From Aureococcus anophagefferens (lineage: Eukaryota; Sar; Pelagophyceae; Pelagomonadales; Pelagomonadaceae), in assembly GCF_000186865.1 (NCBI RefSeq), contig NW_008705577.1:597667-661666 (forward strand): a stretch of 64,000 nucleotides of DNA. Direction: 5' to 3'. Position numbers and translations under genes: made by a program. Below the pieces are notes generated by a model. That model had not been told where the DNA came from. It saw nothing but the letters and a program-made list of their open reading frames with translations, and searched no databases. Below, piece after piece: positions 29,693-38,534 of the stretch. Within the stretch, counting starts at the first letter, position 1, and each line of letters opens with the position of its first letter.

Positions 29693-30342
29693 CTAGTACA
29701 TGCCCGTGCAGGACATGATCCGGGAGAGCACGTCCGCGTCGCAGATGCTCCCGGGCGGCTCCTCGCCGTCCTCCTCGAACTCGTTCATCTCGATGCGGTC
29801 CGGGTCGTCGGCGCCGAGGAAGTCCGCGAGGCGCGCCGCGAGGAGGGCCGCGTCGCCGCCGTCCTTCGTCGACGACGTCTGGGTTTCCGCGACGAGCGTG
29901 CCGAAGTAGCGCTCGAAGGCCTTGCGCCGGAAGGACACGACCTTGCTCGACTTGGAGTTGAAGGCGAGGCGCGACGGGAACTCGAGGGACTTGGGCATGG
30001 TCTGGACCTACGAACGTTTTCGCGATCGACGAGTGTCCGCGAGGCCGCGCGTTCGTCGTCGCGATCGACGAATTCGCGATCGACGAGTGTCCGCGAGGCC
30101 GCGCGTTCGTCGTCGCGATCGACGAATTTCCGCGACGCGTCGGGACGCGGCGCGCGCGCGTCCGCGACGAGCTGCGTGTGGAAGGCGAGGCATTCAGAGT
30201 AGCGCCGCAGCACGGACCAGTGGCGCGCCGGCGCGTCGCCGCTCGCGCAACGGAATTCGTACATAACGGCGTCGCTTTCCTTGCCCGGCGACGCCGGGTC
30301 GCGGTCGGCGATCAGGACCGTGACGCCCGCGACGGTCGCCAT
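29693..30342 (-). CDS. PX-domain (phosphoinositide-binding) protein
   Basis: Exons 30124-30342 and 29693-30001 give 175 aa. Exon 1 (MATVAGVTVLIADRDPASPG) contains the PX core with the phosphoinositide-binding arginine in HWSVLRRYSECLAFHTQL. Exon 2 continues the fold: PKSLEFPSRLAFNSKSSKVV, then SFRRKAFERYFGTLVAE. The tail is acidic. The join removes a 122-bp intron (30002-30123) containing a 54-bp tandem duplication, each copy with possible GT donors. PX proteins bind PI3P on endosomes; no second domain is present, so it is a minimal sorting-nexin-like protein. It is divergent from lysyl-tRNA synthetase. Confidence 0.8.
30021..30128. repeat. 54-bp tandem duplication at an intron/exon boundary
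   Basis: Two identical 54-bp units, 30021-30074 and 30075-30128, lie almost wholly inside the PX-gene intron. Each contains CGCGATCGACGA twice. The unit length is a multiple of three and both copies stay open in the exon 1 frame (FVDRDDERAASRTLVDRE). Use of alternative donors could therefore add 18 or 36 residues. Confidence 0.85.
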
Positions 30343-30519
30343 GACACGCCGCGCCTCACGCCCGAGAACTCGGCGCGTCGAGCTGTAGAAAAAGACCGCT
30401 CGAGAGGCGCCTTTGCGCGGCGGAGCTGGGGCGGATCGCCGATTGCCCGCGCGGCGGCTCTGGCGCTTGAAACCTCGAGTGCTGCGGGCGACTGTGGTCT
30501 TTGTTGCTAGGTCGCAGCG

Positions 30520-32409
30520 ATGGGAGACGCGCCAGCAGGTGAGAATGCTGCCAACATGGTCAAGGACGACGTCACGGGCGAGATGATGTCGAAGAACGCG
30601 CTGAAGAAGCTGCAGAAGAAGCGCGAGGCCGACAAGAAGAAGGCGGCCAAGGCCGCGGAGAAGGAGGCCAAGGCCGCGGCCGAGGGCCCGAAGAAGAAGT
30701 CGGCCCTCGCGTCGTCCGAGGCCGACGACCAGCTGTCGCCGAACCAGTACTTCGAGAACCGCTGCGCGACCATGAGCAAGCTCCAGGCCGCGTCGGACGC
30801 CGGCGCGGCCGCGTCGCCGTGGCCGCACAAGTTCGCCGTGTCGCACACGCTGCCCGAGTACGTCGAGGCCTTCGGGGGCCTCGCCGACGGCGCGCGCGTC
30901 GACGACGTCACGGTGAGCGTCGCGGGCCGGGCCATGCGCAAGGCGGGCCAGGGCAAGCTCATCTTCTACGACCTGCACGGGTCGGGCGTGAAGATCCAGG
31001 TCATGTCGGACCCGCGGTCCTTCGGCGCGGGCGAGGAGGCCTGGGAGGCCATCAACGACCGCCTGCGCCGCGGCGACGTCGTCGGCGTCGTCGGGTCCCC
31101 CGGCAAGTCGAAGCGCGGCGAGCTCAGCATCTTCCCGAAAGAGCTCGCGCTCCTCTCGCCGTGCCTCCACATGCTGCCCAAGGGCCAGGGCGCGTCCGTG
31201 CTCAAGGACCCGGACACGCGCTTCCGCAAGCGCTACCTCGACCTCATGGTCAACGAGGGCGCCGCGGACGTCTTCGCGATCCGGAGCCGCATCGTGTCCT
31301 CCGTGCGCAAGTACCTCGACGACCGCGGCTTCCTCGAGGTCGAGACGCCCATGATGAACATGGTCGCCGGCGGCGCGACGGCGAAGCCCTTCGTGACCTA
31401 CTTCAACGAGCTCGGCATCAACGTCTTCATGCGCGTCGCGCCCGAGCTCTACCTCAAGACGTGCGTCGTCGGCGGTTTGGACCGCGTCTACGAGATCGGC
31501 CGCCAGTTCCGCAACGAGGGCATGGACCTGACGCACAACCCCGAGTTCACGACCTGCGAGTTCTACATGGCCTACGCGGACTACCACGATTTGATGGACA
31601 TGACCGAGGACATGATCTCGTCGCTCGTCAAGGACATCCACGGCACGTACAAGGTCAAGTACCAGCCCAAGGAGGGCGACGAGATCGAGATCGACTTCTC
31701 GCCGCCCTGGCCCCGCGTGCCCATGCTCGCGGGTTTGGTGAAGGAGCTCGCGAAGCTGTCCATCGACGCGGCGTGGCTCGACGCGCCGGGCGCGCTGTCG
31801 CTTCCCGACGCCGCGGCGAAGCTCCTCGCGGTCCACTCCGCCGCGAAGATCGACCCCTGCCAGAAGCCCCACACGGTCGCGCGCCTCGTCGACAACCTCG
31901 TCGGCGAGCTCCTCGAGGACAACTGCGTGAACCCCGCGTTCATCACGGAGCACCCCGCGGAGATGTCGCCGCTCGCCAAGTACCACCGGGACAAGCCGGG
32001 CCTCACGGAGCGCTTCGAGCTCTTCGTCGCGGGCAAGGAGCTCTGCAACGCCTACACGGAGCTCAACAACCCCTTCGTCCAGCGCGAGCGCTTCGCGGCG
32101 CAGGCCGGCGACGTCGACGCGGGCGACGACGAGGCCATGGTCAAGGACGAGGACTTCTGCGTCGCGCTCGAGCACGGCCTGCCGCCCACGGGCGGCTGGG
32201 GCTGCGGCATCGACCGCCTCACCATGTTCCTCTCGAACAAGAACTCCATCCGCGAGGTCCTCCTCTTCCCCGCGATGAAGCCGGAGACGTCCGCGCCGCC
32301 GCCGCCGCCGCTCGCGCCGGACGCGCCCGACGACGCCAAGATCGCCGCCCTCTGCGCCCAGCTCAAGGCCGCGGGGCTCAAGCCCTGCGTCGGCGGCGAG
32401 GCCGCCTAG
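30520..32409 (+). CDS. KARS: Lysyl-tRNA synthetase, class II
   Basis: A 629-aa intronless protein. A Lys/Ala-rich N-terminal helix (about residues 25-65), typical of eukaryotic cytosolic LysRS, precedes the OB-fold anticodon domain ([20 protein letters not shown]). Next come class II motifs: motif 1 around [40 protein letters not shown], motif 2 in [20 protein letters not shown], the lysine pocket near [19 protein letters not shown], and motif 3 in [21 protein letters not shown]-terminal extension of about 40 residues is Pro/Asp-rich. It charges tRNA-Lys in the cytosol; a mitochondrial form would need another start, not seen. Confidence 0.96.
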   Translation: MGDAPAGENAANMVKDDVTGEMMSKNALKKLQKKREADKKKAAKAAEKEAKAAAEGPKKKSALASSEADDQLSPNQYFENRCATMSKLQAASDAGAAASPWPHKFAVSHTLPEYVEAFGGLADGARVDDVTVSVAGRAMRKAGQGKLIFYDLHGSGVKIQVMSDPRSFGAGEEAWEAINDRLRRGDVVGVVGSPGKSKRGELSIFPKELALLSPCLHMLPKGQGASVLKDPDTRFRKRYLDLMVNEGAADVFAIRSRIVSSVRKYLDDRGFLEVETPMMNMVAGGATAKPFVTYFNELGINVFMRVAPELYLKTCVVGGLDRVYEIGRQFRNEGMDLTHNPEFTTCEFYMAYADYHDLMDMTEDMISSLVKDIHGTYKVKYQPKEGDEIEIDFSPPWPRVPMLAGLVKELAKLSIDAAWLDAPGALSLPDAAAKLLAVHSAAKIDPCQKPHTVARLVDNLVGELLEDNCVNPAFITEHPAEMSPLAKYHRDKPGLTERFELFVAGKELCNAYTELNNPFVQRERFAAQAGDVDAGDDEAMVKDEDFCVALEHGLPPTGGWGCGIDRLTMFLSNKNSIREVLLFPAMKPETSAPPPPPLAPDAPDDAKIAALCAQLKAAGLKPCVGGEAA

Positions 32410-32659
32410 GCACCGGAGCCCCCGCCCCCCCTAATCCGCGCGCGACCAACTTTACGGGTGCTCGCCGGCGGCGTCTAGCCGCGTGCCGGCAGCGCGCGAC
32501 CCGACGTCCCCCGCGACCCGACGTCCCCCGCGCGCCGCGGCGGCGAGGCGACTACGGTAGAGGTGGCGTTAGCGGGGCGGGCCCCGCGCGCGCCGATGGG
32601 CAGCGACGGCGGGGGCGGACCGCGGGCGGCCGGCCGCCCCCCGGGAGACCCGCGCGGCC

Positions 32660-33232
32660 CTACGCCGTGCCGCCGCCGGCCTTGATGCGGAGCTGGGCCT
32701 GGCGCTTGCGCGTGAGCTTCTGCACGGGCTTCTCGGCGTCCTCCTCGCCCTTCTTGACGGGCTCCTGGTACTTGGTGAGCACGATCTCGATGTGCGCGGG
32801 GCTCGCCATGTAGGGGTTGATGCGGCCGTGGGCGCGGTAGGTGCGGCGGCGCTGCTTCTGGGCGCGGTTCGCCTGGCTGTGCTTGACGACGAGGTCGTCG
32901 ACGTCGAGGCCCTTCATCTCCGCGTTCGCCTCGGCGTTCTTGAGCAGGTCGAGGACGATCTTCGTCGCCTTCTGGGGCCAGCGCACCTTGTCGCCCGCCG
33001 CCTTCTGGAGCTTGCCCTGGGCGTGGCGCCCGCAGCCGCCCGTGAACTTGGTGAAGGCCACGGCCTGCTTGAACTGGAGCACGTCCTCGAGGAACGCCTT
33101 CGCCTTGGCCAGCTTCATGCCCTTGATGTTGTCGCACACCTCGCGGCAGTGCTTGAAGTGGGCCCGGAGGGACGACCCGCAGGCCTTGCTGGACTCCGTG
33201 GCCGAGTCGGCGTCGTAGCTGTACTTGCCCAT
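32660..33232 (-). CDS. RPL17: 60S ribosomal protein uL22 (RPL17)
   Basis: A 190-aa protein. The start MGKYSYDADSATESSKACGS and the body match eukaryotic uL22: LRAHFKHCREVCDNIKGMKL, FTGGCGRHAQGK, KNAEANAEMKGLDVDDLVVK, and the invariant RRRTYRAHGRINPYMASPAH. The basic C-terminal extension is typical of the eukaryotic form. uL22 lines the peptide exit tunnel of the large subunit. Start and stop are unambiguous (ATG at 33232, TAG at 32660-32662) and no intron is needed. Confidence 0.97.
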   Translation of the reverse strand: MGKYSYDADSATESSKACGSSLRAHFKHCREVCDNIKGMKLAKAKAFLEDVLQFKQAVAFTKFTGGCGRHAQGKLQKAAGDKVRWPQKATKIVLDLLKNAEANAEMKGLDVDDLVVKHSQANRAQKQRRRTYRAHGRINPYMASPAHIEIVLTKYQEPVKKGEEDAEKPVQKLTRKRQAQLRIKAGGGTA

Positions 33233-34416
33233 CTTTGCCTACAGGAAGCGGGCGCGTCGGAGGCGGTTGTACGCGGCGCGGTCGCGTCGGTCGGCGCGCG
33301 CGTCTCCCGTCGACGGGGCTTCTCTCGTCGGGCGTCGTCGAACGGCGGCGCAGCGCCCGCGGCAATCGTGCGTCGCACTAGTACCGCCGCGGGGCGACCG
33401 CGCGCCGTCGGACTCGGCGTCGGCAGCCAGGCAGTCCGGCGCCGCGTCGGCGGCGTCGTGCGTCTTTCCGCGATGCGGTCAGCGCAAGAATGAACCGCCG
33501 CGCAGCCGAAGAGTCTGTCGCCGCCGCGCATCTCTCTACATCAACACTAGCCCCCGCGCCCATCGTCGTCCGGACGCCGCATCGGCACCTCGTCGCCGTG
33601 CTCGCCAACAAAAGCGCGAGGGCGAAGAGGACCCCCGGCCATACGAGGCGATGGCCAATCACGTGCAAAGTGTGTTCCCAGCTCCGGGGCGTGTCGGCAT
33701 CCGGGGCGTCTCGGCATCCGGGAGAACCTAAGCATCGTCTGAGGGGAGGGCGGTCATCCGCGTTGAGCCCGGAGGAAGCGGCGTCGGGCGAAGGCGATGG
33801 GCCCCGGGCGCGGCGCGCCGAGCCAAGCCTAGTTTCTACTTATAAAGAGACGGTAGGCACATCCGTGAATCACCGATCTGCTTGCATCCGAATCCGCGAG
33901 AAGCTTGTCGATCTCTGAGGAGGTGGTTGACGGATCGACGTCCGTGTGAAAGCATAGGTGGACCCCCCCGGCCTACCACGCGGCCGAGGCCTGCGCGGAG
34001 CGCGCCGCCAAGGCGCTCGCCGCGTCGGAGGACGACGCCAAGGCCATGGCGCGCGCGGAGAAGGAGCAGCGCGCCGCCGCGGCGCTCGCCGCGTCCAAGA
34101 AGAGCACCAAGGCGCCGGTGCGCGAGGCGCCCGCCAAGTGCGTGGCTGCGCCTGGGATGCGGGAAGTTTCGGCCGCGCGCGACGCGTCGACCGCCACCGC
34201 ACGAGGACTTGCCGGTAGAAGAACGGGAGCGCTCACAAGCGGACTGCCGTCGAAGTCGAGCTTCCTGCTAGCCTATCGCTCGAGCACGAGGCGTAGCACG
34301 CGCGCCGCGCGCGGTCGCAATAGACTTGGCTAGGAGAACCTGAGAAGCTTCCCACCTCCACAGGCCGAGCTCATCAGTCCTCACGCACCGGCGCCACACG
34401 TACTGCCATCGCAACC
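33233..34416. other. Poorly coding stretch of about 1.2 kb with a possible orphan exon
   Basis: No convincing complete gene is visible. 33233-33480 is probably the uL22 promoter. 33695-33724 holds a short direct repeat (GGGGCGTGTCGGCATCCG, then GGGGCGTCTCGGCATCCG). On the plus strand, 33962-34333 is open and reads like a fragment of an Ala/Lys-rich coiled coil (YHAAEACAERAAKALAASED, EKEQRAAAALAASKKSTKAP). It has no clear start and may be a lone exon or gene relic. Composition from 33850 to 33960 is AT-richer. No RNA gene was seen. Confidence 0.35.
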
Positions 34417-36712
34417 ATGACCGACGCCATGGGTCGGAAGATCGCGCTGATCCGCAACACGGAGAATCGCACGGTGCGTCGCAAAACAACACCGAACGAG
34501 TCTCTCTGAGCGAAATCCGCAGGCCTTTGCGAACGCGCTCGGCAAGTTCTCGACGGACTTCCGCTCCCGCATCCTGAGCGACAAGGGCCTCGCCGAGGAC
34601 CTCGACCCGCTCCTCGAGCGGAGCGTCGAGCTCTGCAACGACCTGTTCGCGAAGATCGCGCGCGCGCCGCGTCCGACGATCTCGCGCGCCGGGACGACGG
34701 AGAGGAGGGCCCGGGGGAGGGCCCGGGGGTCGACGCGAGAGGCGGCGCGCCGACGCATCGCCGCACCACGCAACGCCGCACGAAGCGCACGCAACGCGAC
34801 GCCCCGGTGGCACCACCGACCCCCCCGCGGCGCGATCCGATCGACGCGGTCGCTTCCGCCGCTCCGCGGTTCCGCCTCGCGGAACGCAACCCCCCCTCGC
34901 TCGCAGACGGCCGCCGAGGCGCGGCGCGCGAGCCCGACGTTCGGGACCACGGTCAAGGACGAGAAGGTGCTCGCGTCGATCCTCGGCACGCTCGTGCGGA
35001 ACATGGACAGCGACGCCGTCAGCGCCGTCGCGGCGCGCGACGGGGCCCTGCTCGAGCTCGCGCTGCGCATCATCCCGACGAGCGCCGTCGGTTCCCCGGT
35101 GTCCACAAAGACGGGGGTTCCCCGCCCCGCTCCTCCGCGCGCGCGCGGAACGTCGCCGGGACGCGGAACCGTCCCAGGTGTCGACGATGGGCCGCGACGC
35201 GGCGGCGCACATCTTCCTGCGCCTCGTCAGCGGCAAGGGCCCGAGCGAGGCGCTCCTCGCCAAGGACTCGGGCCTCGAGGCGCTCGCGCGCGGCGTCGCG
35301 CGGTCCGTCGCGTCGATGGCCGACCACGAGCTCCAGGAGGCGTGCGTCGACGCGCTCTACGTGCTCTGGCGCGCGTGGCACAAGCGCGGCCTCAAGAACC
35401 TGCCGGGCCCGCCGGTGGAGATCGCCCTGTCGCAGCGGCGGCGCTCGGACGTCGAGCCGTCGCGGAACCCGTGGGCGGCCAAGGCCGCGGCGCTCCGCGA
35501 GGCGCTCCACCCGGCGCTCGGCGGCGCGCTCGCGCAGACCTTCGAGGCGACCCAGGGCGCCAAGGAGCGCTTCCAGGCCGTCTACGAGCGCGCGCGGCGC
35601 GAGGCGCTCCTCGCGACGCGGGCCGAGCCCCGCGGCGGCGGAGAGGACGCGCGCGCGCTGCCGCTGTCGCTCAAGATCAAGGAGCTCCTCGTGCACTGCC
35701 CCTGGCTGCCGCGCGAGCCCGAGACGCCCGTCGACTTCGTCGAGTGGGTCGACTGCGGCGACGAGCGGCTCCACGTCGGCGTCTTCGACAAGCGCGACCG
35801 CGCGCGGATGACGCAGCCGAAGACGCCGCTCTCGCTCTGCTACGCGGACCTCGTGGACGTGGAGATCCACGGGACCGGCGGGCCGAATTTGACGTTCGGC
35901 GTGCCCTACCCGCACGCGCGCAAGGTGCTCCACCACGTGACCAAGTCGCGGCGGCCGCCGCCGGACCACGACGAGCCCGTCCGCGTGCGCCTCTGGCTCC
36001 ACGGCGGCGCGCGCGAGGTCGCGGCGCTGCGCCGCGCCGGCGCGGCCTTCAAGCCGCCGGTGCAGCCCGGCGGGCCGTCGCCCGAGGCCGACGACGACGG
36101 CGCCGCGCTCTCGCAGGAGTCGCACCGGTCGTCCGTGAGCTTCGACGCGGCGCGCGGCGCGGACTTCCCCGACGCGCCCCAGTCGCTCCCGGCGCTCCGC
36201 GGCGCCGCGCGGCGCGCGCCGGCGGGCGGCGGGCGCCACGTCGCCGCGACCTTCGCCATGCCCGGCCGCGGCCCGCCGAAGCCGCCCCGGCCGCCGGCGC
36301 CGCGCAAGAAGCCCGCCGCGCGCGAGCCGTCGCCGTCGCCGCCGCCGCCGCCCGAGCGCGAGACGCAGCCGCCCGCGGCCGCGCCGCCGCCGTCGCCGTC
36401 GCCGTCGCCCGCGGACTTCGCGCCGGAGTCGCGGTCGCCGTCGCCCGCGGCGCCCGAGTCGCGGCAAGCGGCGCCGGAGCGCCTCTTCGGCGGCGGCCCG
36501 GCCGCCGCGCGCCGCGAGGCGCCCGCGCCCGCGGCGCCGCCGCCGTCGCCGACGCCGGATCCGCCGACGCAGTACGAGCACGCGCAGGACGCGCACCCGC
36601 CGCCGCGGCCGACGAAGCCCGCGGCGTCGTCGCCCCTCGACTTCGACTCGGAGCCGTCGCGGCGCTTCGCGGGCACGGAGGAGGAGAGCCCCTGGCTCCC
36701 GGACGCGCGCGG

Positions 36713-36748
<36 letters not shown>

Positions 36749-37907
36749 GGCGAGCTACACGGACGCGTCGCTCTGGAGCGGGCTCTCGGCCGTCGTCCGC
36801 GACCACGGCCGCCTGCCCAAGGCGAAGATCGTCGCCAAGTTCATGGAGGCGCGGCCGTCGAGCGGCTTCACGCCCAAAGAGATCGCCGCGCGCATCGGCC
36901 GGGAGGCGACCTACGACAAGGGCCGGCGCCGCTGGGTCCTCGACCGGACGCGCGCGCCCCTCGAGGAGAGCGACGTGTCGAACCTGACGACGGACGGGTC
37001 GCCCGAGCTCGACGTCGTCGTCGTCGCGGAGTCCGACGACTCGGAGCCGCCGCCGCCGCGGTCCGCGCGGAAGCGGCTCCGCCGCGGCTCGGACCGCGCC
37101 GCCGCGCCGTCGCCCGAGGACTCGTCGCCGGACGACGACTCGCCGCCGCCCGCGCCGCGGCGCCGCCGCGTCGTCGTCGTCGAGTCGTCCGCGTCGTCCG
37201 CGGAGGCGCCGCCGCCGCCGCGGCGGTCGCCGCGCGCGCGGCCGTCCCAGGCCGAGGCCCCCGCGCCGCCGCCGCCGGAGGCCGACGACGCGCCGGAGAC
37301 GGAGTGGGAGGACAGCCGCTGCGCCCTCGACGACGACGACGACGACGACGAGGACGACGCGGACTCGTACGACGCGGCGCCGGCGCCGAGCCCGCCGAGC
37401 CCGGCCGCGGCGCCGCTCGCGCCGCCGCCGCCCGCGCCGGCGTCGCGGCGCCGCTCCGTCGACGACCCCTGGCCCAAGTACCCGCCGACGAGCCCGCCCG
37501 ACGAGGAGACGCCCGCGCGGCGGCCCGCGGGCGAGCGCGGCGGCTCGACGGCGACGGTGCCCGTCGTCTCCACGGCGTCGACGCCCGCGGCGCCGGCGCA
37601 CAAGCGCGCCCGCGTCGCCGCCGCCGCGCCGACGCTCCTCCCCGCCGCCGTCCTCGACGTCACGGGCTTCTCCGAGCTCGACCGCCGCCTGTCGGGCACG
37701 ACCGTGCTCCGCAACGCCATCGACATCTCCGCCGCCGCGTGGACGGGAGGCAAGCAGCGCGGCGGCTGGCAGACGCTCGCCGACGCCACGGAGCACGGCA
37801 CGAACGAGGCCGCGCGCAACGTCAACCGCATGGCCGAGTCCGTCCTCATGCTCCTCGGCTACGCGGACGACATCGAGGCCGCCGTCGTCGCCCGCGCCGC
37901 CGCCTGA
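34417..37907 (+). CDS. Large protein with ordered N-terminal half and Pro/Asp-rich disordered C-terminal half
   Basis: The best model has exons 34417-34473, 34523-34657, 34907-35086 and 35178-37907 (1033 aa). Intron 1 (49 bp) is secure; intron 2 needs a GC donor at 34658 and is less sure; intron 3 is 35087-35177. The N-terminus is helical and repeat-like (FANALGKFSTDFRSRILSDK, SVELCNDLFAKI, KVLASILGTLVRNMDSDAVS), then IKELLVHCPWLPREPETPVD and a beta-rich segment. Long Pro/Ala/Ser and poly-Asp stretches surround a compact island SLWSGLSAVVRDHGRLPKAK that looks like a small helical DNA- or protein-binding module. The C-terminus is compact again (GFSELDRRLSGTTVLRNAID). The family is not recognised; nuclear location is a guess from charge pattern. 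Confidence 0.65.
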
Positions 37908-38534
37908 GCGCGCGCGCGCGCGAATCCCCCTCGCACCCCTCCCGTTCCCCGGCTTCTACGCGTCGCCTTCGAATGTTGCGCCGGGAGGGCTCCAATACGG
38001 GCGCCCCATCTCTCCGTATACGTCGCCGAGAGGCGTCAGTTGGCGTCGACGAGCGAGCCCGTGATCGAGAGCGCGAACGCGATGCGAGGCTGGGGCTCGA
38101 GGCGCGACCACGACGCCCGCCGGAGCGCCTCCTCCCTCCCGCGATCGGGCACCGGGGGGTGCGGGCACTCTACGTCCGCCGACGGCCGGGGCGCGGATCA
38201 AGAATCGCGCGGGCGGACGAACGATCCGATGTGAAGGCGCGAGGAAGGAGGCGGGCGGTGGGCGGAGGGGGGTCGCGAGGGCGCCGGCGCACGCGAGCAG
38301 GTTTGTCGCCACTTTCGCGGGTCGCCCGATCGCTGGTGCCAGCACCACCTCTGGCTCGCGAGGTGCGGGTCAATTCACGGCGCGGCAGGCCGTGGCCCCC
38401 TGCTTGGCGCCCGGCGCACCTGGCGCCTGCGCCGGGGCCCGTGGACCACGCGCACTCAAGGCGAACGTGCGTTAGATCAATAGAGGGGTGCTGTGCAAAA
38501 AAAGGGGGGGTCGACCAACCGGCGCCGTCGCGGA
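37908..38534. other. Intergenic stretch, nothing recognised
   Basis: 627 bp between convergent genes. No long frame with normal composition, no RNA gene and no clear repeat was found. A run CAAAAAAAGGGGGGG occurs near 38494-38508. Confidence 0.4.

Noticed and set aside
29785..32175. 796-aa minus-strand frame spanning lysyl-tRNA synthetase and the PX gene
   Set aside because: Most of it is antisense to the conserved synthetase; only its last part coincides with the true PX exon 1.
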